Numbered from the stretch's first letter, positions 35,142-44,212 are shown. The stretch is DNA of 64,000 nucleotides from Aminipila sp032051575 (GCF_032051575.1 NZ_DAMBYD010000001.1:372001-436000), one strand, 5' to 3'. The notes: generated by a model not told the origin, from the letters alone. Translations and numbers: made by a program.

Positions 35142-36017
35142 ATGGGTCAGAAAGTAAGTCCACATGGTTTAAGAGTGGGAGTTATAAAAGACTGGGATTC
35201 CAAATGGTATGCAGGCAAGAATAAGTTCGCTGATTTTCTTGTTGAAGACCAGAAGGTTAGAGAATATACAAAGAAGAAATTATATGTTGCAGGCGTTTCA
35301 AGAGTTTTAATTGAAAGAGCAGCAGCAGGAAAAATTAAGGTTATCGTATTAACTGGTAAGCCAGGTATGGTAATCGGAAGAGCTGGAGACGGTATTGACG
35401 CCCTTAAGAAGGACATCGTTAAGTTGACAGGTAAGGAAGTTGAAATCAGTATCGTTGAAATCAAGAAGGTTGAGATGGATGCACAGCTTACTGCTGAAAG
35501 CATTGCACAGGCACTAGAAAGAAGAATTTCTTTCAGAAGAGCTATGAAGCAGGCTATCGGAAGAACAATGAAGTCTGGGGCAAAGGGTATTAAGGTTCTT
35601 TGTTCAGGAAGACTTGGTGGAGCTGAAATCGCTAGAAACGAAAAGTACAGCGAAGGTAACGTTCCTCTACACACTTTAAGAGCAAATATTGACTACGGTT
35701 TTGCTGAAGCTGATACTACTTATGGTAAGATTGGTGTTAAGGTTTGGATTAACCATGGAGAAATTCTTGACAAGGGACTAAAGAGTCCAATTCCTGAAGA
35801 AAAAGAAGGAAGAAGAGATAGAAGAGACAACAGAGATGGTGATAGAAGACCTAGAAGAGACAACAGAGATGGTGATAGAAGACCTAGAAGAGACAATAGG
35901 GATGCTAAGCCAGAGCTTCCAAAGGCAGTCAATCCAAGAGTAAGAAAAACTCCAAAGGTTGAAGCTGCACCTGCAGTTGAAACTGCTGTTGAACAAAACG
36001 TAGAAGTGACTGAATAA
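35142..36017 (+). CDS. rpsC: 30S ribosomal protein S3 with C-terminal extension
   Basis: 291 residues, about 70 longer than usual. The KH domain with the GKPGMVIGRAGDGID loop and the C-terminal S3 domain (RRAMKQAIGRTMKSGAKGIKV) are normal. After about residue 220 comes an Arg/Asp-rich tail made of two exact 11-residue units (DGDRRPRRDNR) and an Ala/Glu/Val end. S3 lines the mRNA entry site; the tail would reach the solvent side and could bind RNA. SD GGAGG. Confidence 0.97.
   Translation: MGQKVSPHGLRVGVIKDWDSKWYAGKNKFADFLVEDQKVREYTKKKLYVAGVSRVLIERAAAGKIKVIVLTGKPGMVIGRAGDGIDALKKDIVKLTGKEVEISIVEIKKVEMDAQLTAESIAQALERRISFRRAMKQAIGRTMKSGAKGIKVLCSGRLGGAEIARNEKYSEGNVPLHTLRANIDYGFAEADTTYGKIGVKVWINHGEILDKGLKSPIPEEKEGRRDRRDNRDGDRRPRRDNRDGDRRPRRDNRDAKPELPKAVNPRVRKTPKVEAAPAVETAVEQNVEVTE
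35835..35900 (+). repeat. 33-bp tandem repeat in rpsC
   Basis: Two near-identical 33-bp units begin at 35835 and 35868 and encode the Arg/Asp-rich repeats of the S3 tail; a degenerate third unit starts at 35901. The period is a multiple of three, so copy changes keep the frame. Confidence 0.85.
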
Positions 36018-36093
36018 TAGATAGAAGAGCCGGGTACAAAATGCTAGGTATAAGTGATTTGTACTGTCGGCAAGAGAAAGGAGGAAGACAGCG

Positions 36094-36528
36094 ATGTTAA
36101 TGCCAAAGCGCGTTAAACGTAGAAGAGTCCACAGAGGAAGAATGAAAGGCGTTGCAACTAAGGGCAATAAAATTGCTTATGGTGAATACGGTTTAGTTTC
36201 ACAAGAATGTGGTTGGATCACCTCTAACCAGATCGAGGCTGCCAGAATAGCTATGACAAGATCTATTAAGAGAGGTGGTAAAGTATATATTGATATTTTC
36301 CCACACAAGCCGGTTACAAAGAAGCCAGCTGAAGTACGTATGGGTTCCGGTAAAGGTGCTCCTGAGTATTGGGTAGCAGTTGTTAAGCCAGGTAGAGTCA
36401 TGTTTGAAATAGCAGGCGTTACAGAAGAGCAGGCTAGAGAAGCTATGCGTCTTGCAATGCACAAACTACCTGTACAGTGTAAGTTTGCCATCAAAGGCCA
36501 AGAATTAGCAGAGGGTGGTGAAGCATAA
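36094..36528 (+). CDS. rplP: 50S ribosomal protein L16
   Basis: 144 residues. MLMPKRVKRRRVHRGRMKG start and MGSGKGAPEYWVAVVKPGRV core identify L16, which positions the A-site tRNA. The arginine that is hydroxylated in some bacteria lies in the conserved core. SD AAAGGAGG; a 76-bp gap separates it from rpsC. The stop codon overlaps the rpmC start by 1 bp. Confidence 0.98.
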   Translation: MLMPKRVKRRRVHRGRMKGVATKGNKIAYGEYGLVSQECGWITSNQIEAARIAMTRSIKRGGKVYIDIFPHKPVTKKPAEVRMGSGKGAPEYWVAVVKPGRVMFEIAGVTEEQAREAMRLAMHKLPVQCKFAIKGQELAEGGEA

Positions 36529-36731
36529 TGGAATTAAAGAAAATGAGAGAAATGACAGACGCTGAACTAGTTATTGAATTAAAGAAGATGAAAAATGAAT
36601 TATTCAACTTAAGATTTCAGCATGTAACTGGTCAGTTAGAAAATCCTATAAAATTAAGAGAAGCTAAAAAGCAGATTGCTAAAGTTAAAACCATTATCAG
36701 AGAAAAAGAACTTCAGAAGGTTCAGGGCTAA
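36528..36731 (+). CDS. rpmC: 50S ribosomal protein L29
   Basis: 67 residues. MELKKMREMTDAELVIELKKMKNE and LRFQHVTGQLENP are the classic two-helix L29 pattern. It sits at the tunnel exit next to L23. Coupled to rplP by the overlapping stop/start. Confidence 0.97.
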   Translation: MELKKMREMTDAELVIELKKMKNELFNLRFQHVTGQLENPIKLREAKKQIAKVKTIIREKELQKVQG

Positions 36732-36749
36732 TAGAAAGGAGGATGTAAT

Positions 36750-37010
36750 ATGACTGTTGAGAGAAACAGAAGAAAGACTAAGGTCGGTATCGTGGTAAGT
36801 GATAAGATGGATAAGACTATCACTATTGCAATGGAAGACTTCGTAAGACATTCCCTTTATGGAAAAGCCGTAAAGAGAACTAAGAAAGTCAAGGCTCACG
36901 ATGAAAATAACGAATGCAATATCGGAGATAAAGTAAGAATCATGGAAACAAGACCTCTATCAAAGGATAAGAGATGGAGACTTGTTAACATTATCGAGAA
37001 AGTTAAGTAA
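36750..37010 (+). CDS. rpsQ: 30S ribosomal protein S17
   Basis: 86 residues. GIVVSDKMDKTITIAMEDFVRHSLYGK is the S17 OB-fold signature; RIMETRPLSKDKRWRLV closes it. Primary 16S-binding protein. SD AAAGGAGG. Confidence 0.98.
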   Translation: MTVERNRRKTKVGIVVSDKMDKTITIAMEDFVRHSLYGKAVKRTKKVKAHDENNECNIGDKVRIMETRPLSKDKRWRLVNIIEKVK

Positions 37011-37025
37011 AGGAGGCACCAGATT

Positions 37026-37394
37026 ATGATTCAGACAGAAACTAGATTAAAAGTTGCTGACAATTCAGGTGCGAAGGAACTTTTATGTATCCGTATTCTT
37101 GGTGGTACTAGCCGTAAGTGTGCGAATATTGGAGATATAATTGTTTGCGCTGTTAAAGAAGCAACACCCGGTGGCGTTGTAAAAAAAGGCGACGTTGTAA
37201 GAGCTGTAATAGTAAGAACTAAGACTGGGGCTAGAAGAAATGACGGAAGCTATGTAAAGTTCGATCAGAATGCAGCTGTAATTATTAAAGAAGATAAGAA
37301 TCCAGTTGGAACTCGTATCTTCGGACCAGTAGCTAGAGAACTTAGAGATAAGAGCTTTATGAAGATAGTGTCATTGGCACCAGAAGTATTATAG
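37026..37394 (+). CDS. rplN: 50S ribosomal protein L14
   Basis: 122 residues, exact family length. MIQTETRLKVADNSGAKELLCI at the start and DRSFMKIVSLAPEVL-type end. L14 forms the intersubunit bridge and is the docking site for RsfS. SD AAAGGAGG. Confidence 0.98.
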   Translation: MIQTETRLKVADNSGAKELLCIRILGGTSRKCANIGDIIVCAVKEATPGGVVKKGDVVRAVIVRTKTGARRNDGSYVKFDQNAAVIIKEDKNPVGTRIFGPVARELRDKSFMKIVSLAPEVL

Positions 37395-37405
37395 GAGGTG
37401 TTCGG

Positions 37406-37711
37406 ATGCATATTAAAAAAGGCGATACAGTGTTAATAATCACTGGTAAAGATAAAGGTAAAAAAGGCAAAGTCCTTAAGGCTATGCCAAAAGCAAATAG
37501 AGTTATTGTAGAAGGAATTAACATTCAGACTAAGCATCAGAAACAGACAAGAACTGAAAAGTCTGAAATCAAGCATGTTGAAGGTCCTATCCATGTTTCA
37601 AATGTTATGTTCTATGATACTAAAGCAAAGGCTCCTACAAGAGTTGGATACAAAGTTGAGAACGGTAAAAAAGTTAGAGTATCTAAGAAAACTGGAGCAG
37701 TAATTGATTAA
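37406..37711 (+). CDS. rplX: 50S ribosomal protein L24
   Basis: 101 residues. KOW motif KKGDTVLIITGKDKGKKGKV at the N-terminus, then GINIQTKHQKQTR. Assembly initiator of the 50S subunit. SD AGGAGGTG. Confidence 0.98.
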   Translation: MHIKKGDTVLIITGKDKGKKGKVLKAMPKANRVIVEGINIQTKHQKQTRTEKSEIKHVEGPIHVSNVMFYDTKAKAPTRVGYKVENGKKVRVSKKTGAVID

Positions 37712-37728
37712 GAAAGGAGGAGACGATT

Positions 37729-38271
37729 TTGACAGCTAGACTAAGAGAAACTTACAAGAATGAAGTATTTAAATCCATGATGGATAAGTATGGATATAAG
37801 AATGTTATGGAAGTTCCTGTACTTGAAAAGATTACAATTAACATGGGTCTTGGTGAAGCGAAGGAAAACGCTAAGATTATGGAAACTGCTGTTGAAGAAT
37901 TAGCAATCATCAGTGGACAGAGACCTGTAATCACTAAATCAAAGAAATCTATCGCAAACTTCAAGGTTAGACAGGGCATGCCTGTTGGTGCAAAAGTTAC
38001 TCTAAGAGGAGACAATATGTTTGAATTTGCTGATAAATTCTTCAACATCGCTCTTCCAAGAGTAAGAGACTTCAAGGGAGTTAGTAAGAACTCATTTGAC
38101 GGTAGAGGTAACTACTCAATGGGTATTAAGGAACAATTAATCTTCCCTGAAATTGAGTTTGATAAGGTAGATAAGACTAAAGGTATGAATATTGTATTCA
38201 CTACAACGGCAAAGACAGACGAAGAAGCTGCATCATTATTGCAGTTACTTGGATTGCCGTTTGAGAAATAG
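37729..38271 (+). CDS. rplE: 50S ribosomal protein L5
   Basis: 180 residues from a TTG start at 37729, supported by AAAGGAGG 8 nt upstream and by the normal N-terminus TARLRETYKNEVF. GQRPVITKSKKSIANFKVR is the family core. L5 binds 5S rRNA and contacts the P-site tRNA. Confidence 0.97.
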   Translation: MTARLRETYKNEVFKSMMDKYGYKNVMEVPVLEKITINMGLGEAKENAKIMETAVEELAIISGQRPVITKSKKSIANFKVRQGMPVGAKVTLRGDNMFEFADKFFNIALPRVRDFKGVSKNSFDGRGNYSMGIKEQLIFPEIEFDKVDKTKGMNIVFTTTAKTDEEAASLLQLLGLPFEK

Positions 38272-38280
38272 GAGGGAACC

Positions 38281-38466
38281 ATGGCAAAGACATCTCTCAA
38301 AGTAAAACAGGCTAGAAAACCTAAGTTTTCTACTCGTGCATATACAAGATGCAAGATTTGCGGAAGACCACATTCTGTATTAAGAAAATATGGTATCTGC
38401 CGTATCTGTTTCAGAGAACTTGCTTACAAGGGAGAAATCCCAGGCGTTAGAAAAGCGAGCTGGTAA
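38281..38466 (+). CDS. rpsZ: 30S ribosomal protein S14, zinc type
   Basis: 61 residues, the short form. Four Cys (24, 27, 40, 43) in CKIC and CRIC pairs form the zinc knuckle. SD AGGAGG. No second, zinc-free S14 gene is in the window. Confidence 0.98.
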   Translation: MAKTSLKVKQARKPKFSTRAYTRCKICGRPHSVLRKYGICRICFRELAYKGEIPGVRKASW

Positions 38467-38525
38467 TTTTAAATTGATTGCGGAGGCCCTACGGGGAACC
38501 TCGCAAGGAAAGGAGAACATTCAGA

Positions 38526-38924
38526 ATGACAATGACAGATCCAATAGCAGATATGCTAACAAGAATCAGAAATGCCAATACTGTAGGACATACAACAGTT
38601 GATATTCCTGCATCAAAGATGAAGAAGTCAATCGCAGGTATTTTAACTGAAGAAGGATATATTAAAGGCTATGACGTTATTGAAGACGACAAGCAGGGCA
38701 CTATCAAAATTCAGATGAAGTATGGTGCTGACAAGGAAAGAGTTATTAGTGGAATCAAGAAGATTTCAAAGCCAGGATTAAAGGTTTATGCTAAGGCTGA
38801 CGATGTGCCAAGAGTACTAGGAGGTCTAGGTATCGCTATTATTTCAACTTCAAACGGAATAATTAGTGATAAAGAAGCAAGAAAGCTTGGAATCGGCGGA
38901 GAAGTAATCTGTTACGTTTGGTAG
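38526..38924 (+). CDS. rpsH: 30S ribosomal protein S8
   Basis: 132 residues from ATG 38526 (AAAGGAG about 10 nt upstream), giving the usual MTMTDPIADMLTRIRNA start; the frame is open further upstream to a TTG at 38478 but nothing supports that start. C-terminal STSNGIISDKEARK block is conserved. S8 is a primary 16S-binding protein and in E. coli represses the spc operon. Confidence 0.97.
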   Translation: MTMTDPIADMLTRIRNANTVGHTTVDIPASKMKKSIAGILTEEGYIKGYDVIEDDKQGTIKIQMKYGADKERVISGIKKISKPGLKVYAKADDVPRVLGGLGIAIISTSNGIISDKEARKLGIGGEVICYVW

Positions 38925-38936
38925 GAGGAATAAAAA

Positions 38937-39479
38937 ATGTCAAGAATAGGTAAATTACCTGTTAACCTTCCTGCAGGCGTAGAGGTTAAGGTTGACAGCA
39001 ACAATGTGGTTACTGTAAAGGGACCTAAGGGTCAGCTTTCAGAAGCTATTAGCAAACATATAAAAGTTGAAATTGCAGACGGAGTTGTTACAGTTACTAG
39101 AGATGGTGACAATAAGAGCTCAAGAGAACAGCATGGACTTGCAAGAACTCTTATAAACAATATGGTTATGGGAGTTACAGCTGGATACGAAAAGAAGCTT
39201 CAGCTAGTTGGTGTTGGTTACAAGGCTGAAAAGAAGGGCAAGACTCTTGTTATGAACCTTGGATATTCACACCCAGTTGAAATGGAAGATCCTGATGGAA
39301 TTACTACTGAAGTTACTACCCCTACAGAGGTAATCGTAAAGGGTATTGATAAGGCTTTAGTTGGAAACTACACTGCTAATATTAGAAAGTGGAGACGTCC
39401 TGAACCATATAAGGCTAAGGGTATTCGTTATGAAGGCGAAATTATCCGTCGTAAAGAAGGAAAGACTGGTAAAAAATAA
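38937..39479 (+). CDS. rplF: 50S ribosomal protein L6
   Basis: 180 residues. MSRIGKLPVNLPAGVEV start and KWRRPEPYKAKGIRYEGE C-terminal signature. Sits near the factor-binding site. SD TAGGAGG. Confidence 0.98.
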   Translation: MSRIGKLPVNLPAGVEVKVDSNNVVTVKGPKGQLSEAISKHIKVEIADGVVTVTRDGDNKSSREQHGLARTLINNMVMGVTAGYEKKLQLVGVGYKAEKKGKTLVMNLGYSHPVEMEDPDGITTEVTTPTEVIVKGIDKALVGNYTANIRKWRRPEPYKAKGIRYEGEIIRRKEGKTGKK

Positions 39480-39496
39480 GGAAGGAGTGAAATTAA

Positions 39497-39862
39497 ATGG
39501 CAAAAGAAAGTAAGAATGAAAGACGAGTAGCTAGACATGAAAGAGTAAGAAAACACTTACATGGAACTCCTGAAAGACCAAGACTTTGCGTTTACAGAAG
39601 CCTTAAGAACATCTCTGTACAGGTAATTGATGATGTAAATGGTGTAACACTTGCAGCAGCATCAACAACTGACAAGGAATTAAAGGCCCAGGGTGCTTAT
39701 GGTGGTAACAAGGAAGCTGCTAAGTTAGTTGGAGAAGCTATTGCGAAGAGAGCATTAGCTAAAGGAATCGAAACTGTATGCTTTGACAGAGGTGGATATT
39801 TATATCACGGAAGAGTACAGGAATTAGCAGAGGCTGCACGTGAAGCAGGATTGAAATTCTAA
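39497..39862 (+). CDS. rplR: 50S ribosomal protein L18
   Basis: 121 residues. The basic N-terminus RRVARHERVRKHLHGTPERPRL and the FDRGGYLYHGRVQELAEAAR end are family marks. Binds 5S rRNA with L5. SD GGAAGGAG. Confidence 0.98.
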   Translation: MAKESKNERRVARHERVRKHLHGTPERPRLCVYRSLKNISVQVIDDVNGVTLAAASTTDKELKAQGAYGGNKEAAKLVGEAIAKRALAKGIETVCFDRGGYLYHGRVQELAEAAREAGLKF

Positions 39863-39878
39863 CAGGAGGAAAAAAGGA

Positions 39879-40385
39879 ATGCGACAAAATATGATTGATG
39901 CATCCAAGCTAGACTTAAAAGAAACTATCGTTAACATTAGACGTGTTGCTAAGACTGTTAAGGGTGGTAGAAATATGAGATTCAGCGTATCCGTAGTTGT
40001 TGGTAACGGCGAAGGCTACGTTGGCGTTGGTCTTGGAAAGGCTCAGGAAATACCTGAAGCTGTAAGAAAAGCTATCGAAGATGCAAAGAAAAATTTAGTA
40101 TATGTTCCAACAGTAGGAACAACAATTCCACACAGAACTCTTGGAGTATTTGGAGCAGGTAATGTTTTAATCATGCCGGCTTCTCAGGGTACTGGAGTTA
40201 TCGCAGGTTCATCTGTACGTATGGTACTTGAAGCTGCTGGAATTAAGGACGTTAGAGCTAAGTCTATTGGTTCAAGTAATACAGTAAATATTGCTTACGC
40301 CACATTAGAAGGTCTTAGAAACTTAAAGACTGTTGAACAAATCAGCAGATTAAGAGGAAAGACTAAAGAAGAAATTTTAGGATAG
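39879..40385 (+). CDS. rpsE: 30S ribosomal protein S5
   Basis: 168 residues. KETIVNIRRVAKTVKGGRNMRF and GNGEGYVGVGLGKAQEIPEA are diagnostic, and the GTGVIAGSSVRMVLEAAGI block is intact. S5 lies at the mRNA entry site and takes part in decoding fidelity. SD AGGAGG. Confidence 0.98.
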   Translation: MRQNMIDASKLDLKETIVNIRRVAKTVKGGRNMRFSVSVVVGNGEGYVGVGLGKAQEIPEAVRKAIEDAKKNLVYVPTVGTTIPHRTLGVFGAGNVLIMPASQGTGVIAGSSVRMVLEAAGIKDVRAKSIGSSNTVNIAYATLEGLRNLKTVEQISRLRGKTKEEILG

Positions 40386-40397
40386 GAGGAAGATACA

Positions 40398-40580
40398 ATG
40401 GCTAAGAAGATTAAAGTAACTTTAACAAAGAGCACAATTGGAGCTCTTCCTCAGCATAGAAAAATTGTTGAAGCTTTAGGGTTAAAGAAGATGCACAGTT
40501 CAAACGAAATGCCTGATTGCCCACAAACTCGTGGTGCTATCAAGAAGGTTGAGCATCTTGTGACTGTAGAAGAACTGTAG
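40398..40580 (+). CDS. rpmD: 50S ribosomal protein L30
   Basis: 60 residues, normal. IKVTLTKSTIGALPQHRKIVEALGLKK is the family pattern. SD AGGAGG; standard place between rpsE and rplO. Confidence 0.97.
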   Translation: MAKKIKVTLTKSTIGALPQHRKIVEALGLKKMHSSNEMPDCPQTRGAIKKVEHLVTVEEL

Positions 40581-40599
40581 GATTGGAGGTGCGGGAAAT

Positions 40600-41040
40600 A
40601 TGAAACTGCATGAATTGAGAGCAGCCGAGGGTTCAACTAAGAACCGTAAGAGAAGAGGTCGTGGTACTGCTACTGGTCAGGGTAAATCTGGCGGTAGAGG
40701 TATGAATGGCCAAAACTCTAGAAGCGGCGGCGGCGTTAGACTTGGCTTTGAAGGCGGTCAGATGCCATTATACAGAAGAATTCCAAAAAGAGGTTTTACT
40801 AATATTTGGAGAACAGAATATACAATTCTGAACGTTGATGATCTAAATAGATTTGAAGCGGGAACTGTTGTAACACCTGAACTTTTAGAAGAAGTTGGGC
40901 TAGTAAAGCAGGTTAAAGCCGGAATTAAAATTCTTGGAGAAGGTACTCTTGAAAAAGGAGTGACTGTTAAGGCTCACAAATTTAGCAAAGCTGCAATAGA
41001 AAAAATTGAGTCTGCCGGAGGAAAGGCAGAGGTGATCTAG
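40600..41040 (+). CDS. rplO: 50S ribosomal protein L15
   Basis: 146 residues. MKLHELRAAEGSTKNRKRRGRG start and GGRGMNGQNSRSGGGVRLGFEGGQ loop. Late 50S assembly protein. Ends 1 bp before the secY start, so the two are coupled. Confidence 0.98.
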   Translation: MKLHELRAAEGSTKNRKRRGRGTATGQGKSGGRGMNGQNSRSGGGVRLGFEGGQMPLYRRIPKRGFTNIWRTEYTILNVDDLNRFEAGTVVTPELLEEVGLVKQVKAGIKILGEGTLEKGVTVKAHKFSKAAIEKIESAGGKAEVI

Positions 41041-41041
41041 G

Positions 41042-42322
41042 ATGAGCATGTTTGGAACAATCGCTCATGCTTGGAAAGTTGCAGACGTTAGAAGAAAGAT
41101 GGTTTTCACACTTTTAATGTTAGTAGTTTTCAGGCTGGGTTCAAATATTCCAGTTCCGGGCATTGACAGAGCAGTACTTGCTCAAGTATTTGACGGCGGG
41201 ACAGGATTGTTTGCTTTGTTTGACTTATTCTCAGGAGGTTCTTTTAGTAATTTTACTATATTTGCTTTAAGTATTACTCCATATATCACTGCTTCGATTA
41301 TTTTACAATTATTAACCATTGCTATTCCTTCATTAGAGCGACTTGCTAAAGAAGGAACAGAAGGTAAGAAAAAAATTGCACAGTACACTAGATATTTGAC
41401 AGTTGTACTTGCATTTGTTCAAGCTATCGGCTTGTCAGTGGGTTTGTTCAAGAAGGCATTAATCAGCACTGATTTTTTCTCAGTAGCTGTTATCGTGCTT
41501 ACTCTTTCAGCCGGAACTGCATTCCTAATGTGGTTAGGTGAACAGATCAATGAAAACGGTATTGGAAACGGTATTTCATTAATCATTTTTGCTGGCATTA
41601 TTGCAAGAATACCAAGTGCAATTCATACAAACTGGGCTAAATTCACTGCAGGTGAATTAGGCACTCTTACTGTGATATTGTTTGCTCTTTTCGCAGTAAT
41701 CGTTGTAGTGGGAATTATTGAAATCCAACAGGGACAGAGAAGAGTTCCTGTACAGTATGCAAAGAGAGTGGTTGGAAGAAAGATGTACGGCGGACAGTCG
41801 ACACATATTCCGCTAAAAGTAAATCAGGCTGGTGTTATTCCAGTAATCTTCTCACTTTCATTGTTGCAGTTTCCATTAACAATAACATACTTCTTTCCTA
41901 ACTCAGGTTTTACAACCTTTGTTACAAAATGGCTTTCACCTCAAGGTGATCCAGGAGTATGGATTTATGCAATATTCAATATCTTGCTAATCGTGTTCTT
42001 TACTTATTTCTATACTGCGGTTACATTTAACCCTCTTGAAGTGGCAAACAATATGAAAGCAAATGGTGGATTTATTCCTGGAATTAGACCAGGAAAGCCA
42101 ACTGTTGAATATTTAAACAAAGTAATGACAAGAATTACTTTTGTAGGTGCTATGTTCTTAGCTATTATTTCTACAATGCCAACCTTACTTAGCAGCTTTA
42201 CATCGATTGATGCTAGGTTTGGAGGAACATCATTGCTGATTGCAGTTGGTGTTGCACTTGACACAATGAAACAGTTAGAAAATCAGATGGTTATGAGAAA
42301 CTATCAAGGATTCTTAAAATAG
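41042..42322 (+). CDS. secY: Protein translocase channel subunit SecY
   Basis: 426 residues, ten hydrophobic segments. Signature GSNIPVPGID near the start and ALSITPYITASIILQLLTI form the plug and helix 2 region; PVQYAKRVVGRKMYGGQSTHIPLKVNQAGVIPVIF is the conserved C5 loop region (only the centre is diagnostic). It forms the membrane channel with SecE and SecG. Follows rplO as in nearly all bacteria. Confidence 0.98.
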   Translation: MSMFGTIAHAWKVADVRRKMVFTLLMLVVFRLGSNIPVPGIDRAVLAQVFDGGTGLFALFDLFSGGSFSNFTIFALSITPYITASIILQLLTIAIPSLERLAKEGTEGKKKIAQYTRYLTVVLAFVQAIGLSVGLFKKALISTDFFSVAVIVLTLSAGTAFLMWLGEQINENGIGNGISLIIFAGIIARIPSAIHTNWAKFTAGELGTLTVILFALFAVIVVVGIIEIQQGQRRVPVQYAKRVVGRKMYGGQSTHIPLKVNQAGVIPVIFSLSLLQFPLTITYFFPNSGFTTFVTKWLSPQGDPGVWIYAIFNILLIVFFTYFYTAVTFNPLEVANNMKANGGFIPGIRPGKPTVEYLNKVMTRITFVGAMFLAIISTMPTLLSSFTSIDARFGGTSLLIAVGVALDTMKQLENQMVMRNYQGFLK

Positions 42323-42350
42323 CACATATAATAAAATGGAGGAAAATTAA

Positions 42351-42995
42351 GTGAATTTAATTTTATTAGGCCCTCCGGGTGCAGGAAAAGGCACACAGGC
42401 GACCAGAATAATAGAAAAATATGGTATTCCGCATATATCTACTGGCGATATATTCAGAAAAAATATAAAAGAAGGAACTGCCCTTGGAAAGAAAGCTCAA
42501 GAGTATATGAACAAGGGCGAGCTTGTTCCTGATGATTTAGTAATAGAGATAGCGACAACCAGATTACTTGAAGATGACTGCAAGGAGGGTTTCCTTCTTG
42601 ATGGTTTTCCAAGGACTGTTTATCAGGCTGAAAAATTAGATGAATTCTTAGTAGCTCATGGTAGAAAAATTGATAAAGTTTTAGATATCGCAGTTGAAAA
42701 AGAAGAGCTAATGGTTCGTTTGATTGGCAGAAGAGTTTGCAGAGCTTGTGGTGCAACTTATCATGTTGTGAATATGCCTCCTGCAAAAGAAGGTGTTTGT
42801 GATGTTTGTGGCGGTGAATTGTATCAGAGAAGTGATGATACAGAAGCAACTGTAGCAAACAGAATTGAAGTTTACAATTCACAGACCATGCCGCTAGTTG
42901 ACTACTACACTGAAAAGGGAAACATTGCTCACATTGATGGAGCAGCCGGCCTTGACAACGTATTTACTGCTATTGTAAACGTTTTAGGAGAATAA
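42351..42995 (+). CDS. adk: Adenylate kinase
   Basis: 214 residues from a GTG start at 42351 with SD GGAGG. P-loop GPPGAGKGTQA, the NMP-binding STGDIFRKNI, DGFPRTVYQAE, and a zinc LID with four Cys (CRACGATYH and CDVCGG). Converts AMP plus ATP to two ADP. Confidence 0.98.
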   Translation: MNLILLGPPGAGKGTQATRIIEKYGIPHISTGDIFRKNIKEGTALGKKAQEYMNKGELVPDDLVIEIATTRLLEDDCKEGFLLDGFPRTVYQAEKLDEFLVAHGRKIDKVLDIAVEKEELMVRLIGRRVCRACGATYHVVNMPPAKEGVCDVCGGELYQRSDDTEATVANRIEVYNSQTMPLVDYYTEKGNIAHIDGAAGLDNVFTAIVNVLGE

Positions 42996-42998
42996 GCA

Positions 42999-43745
42999 AT
43001 GATCATCATCAAATCAGAACAAGAGATTAGCATAATGCGTGAATCGGGGAAGGTTACAGGTTACATTTTAAGGGAATTAGAAAATTTTATAAAGCCAGGT
43101 ATGTCTACTATGGATGTAAATAACTTTGTAGAACAGACAATCCTTAAAAACCATATGATTCCTACTTTTAAAGGATATTGTGATTATCCCGCTGCTGCAT
43201 GTGTATCTGTAAATGATGAAGTAGTTCATGGAATTCCTTCAAAAAAAAGGATACTTAAAGAAGGCGACATAGTAAGTGTGGATGTAGGCAGTACCTATAA
43301 AGGATATGTAAGCGATGCTGCCAGAACTTATGCTGTAGGAGAAATCAGTGAGGAAGCTGCAAAATTAATTCGGGTTACAAGGGAAAGTTTTTTTGAGGGA
43401 TTAAAATTCTGTAAAGCAGGATACAGACTTTCAGATATATCTCATGCCATCCAAACGAAGGCTGAAGGAGAGGGCTTTTCTGTAATTAGAGATTTTGTAG
43501 GTCATGGAGTTGGAAGAAATATGCATGAAGATCCTCAGATTCCAAACTATGGGAAGCCAGGTAGAGGCCCAAAATTAGTAAGTGGTATGGTTTTTGCCAT
43601 TGAACCTATGATTAATCAGGGAAGCTACGACGTAGAGGTACTTTTGGACAACTGGACAACGGTTACTCTAGATGGTAAACTGTCGGCACATTATGAAAAT
43701 ACTGTTGTTATTACAGATGGTGAGCCCGAGTTGCTTACCTTATAA
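42999..43745 (+). CDS. map: Methionine aminopeptidase, type I
   Basis: 248 residues. Metal ligands lie in VDVGSTYKGYVSDAARTY (two Asp), GHGVGRNMHEDP (His), FAIEPM (Glu) and YENTVVI (Glu). Removes the initiator Met from nascent proteins. Starts 3 bp after adk, with the SD AGGAG in the end of adk. Confidence 0.97.
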   Translation: MIIIKSEQEISIMRESGKVTGYILRELENFIKPGMSTMDVNNFVEQTILKNHMIPTFKGYCDYPAAACVSVNDEVVHGIPSKKRILKEGDIVSVDVGSTYKGYVSDAARTYAVGEISEEAAKLIRVTRESFFEGLKFCKAGYRLSDISHAIQTKAEGEGFSVIRDFVGHGVGRNMHEDPQIPNYGKPGRGPKLVSGMVFAIEPMINQGSYDVEVLLDNWTTVTLDGKLSAHYENTVVITDGEPELLTL

Positions 43746-43768
43746 ATAAGGAAGGTGTAAATTATATT

Positions 43769-43987
43769 ATGGCGAAAAAAGACGTCATCGAAGTATTGGG
43801 TACCGTTGTAGACGCTCAACCAAACGCGATGTTTGTAGTTAAGCTTGAAAATGGATACGAAGTACTTGCACACATTTCAGGAAAAATAAGAATGAATTTC
43901 ATCAGAATTCTTCCTGGCGATAAGGTGAAGGTAGAGTTATCTCCTTATGACCTGACTCGTGGAAGAATCACATGGAGAGATAAATAA
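43769..43987 (+). CDS. infA: Translation initiation factor IF-1
   Basis: 72 residues, exact family length. OB-fold sequence VIEVLGTVVDAQPNAMFVV and GKIRMNFIRILPGDKVKVE. Binds the A site of the 30S subunit. The KOW-domain gene often found between map and infA in Bacillus is absent. Confidence 0.98.
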   Translation: MAKKDVIEVLGTVVDAQPNAMFVVKLENGYEVLAHISGKIRMNFIRILPGDKVKVELSPYDLTRGRITWRDK

Positions 43988-44001
43988 TTAGGAGGTTTAA
44001 G

Positions 44002-44115
44002 ATGAAAGTTAGAGCATCAGTTAAACCAATCTGCGAAAAGTGCAAGATAATCAAGAGAAACGGTAAAGTAATGGTTATCTGTGAAAATCCAAAGCACAAG
44101 CAGAGACAAGGTTAA
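44002..44115 (+). CDS. rpmJ: 50S ribosomal protein L36
   Basis: 37 residues. MKVRASVKPICEKCKIIKRN start with zinc ligands Cys11, Cys14, Cys27 and His32 (C+ form). SD AGGAGG 14 bp after infA. Always in this place in Firmicutes. Confidence 0.97.
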   Translation: MKVRASVKPICEKCKIIKRNGKVMVICENPKHKQRQG

Positions 44116-44212
44116 AAATAAAAATTTTATTTAGAGTTTAAAATGTAATACCCCGTTTATATTACGCTGCCAAAAGGTTTTGCGTGACGGAAGATGGGAG
44201 AAGGAGGAATTT

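Noticed and set aside
35147..36167. Long reverse frames opposite rpsC
   Set aside because: Caused by biased codons and repeats of the ribosomal gene; no start signal or homology.
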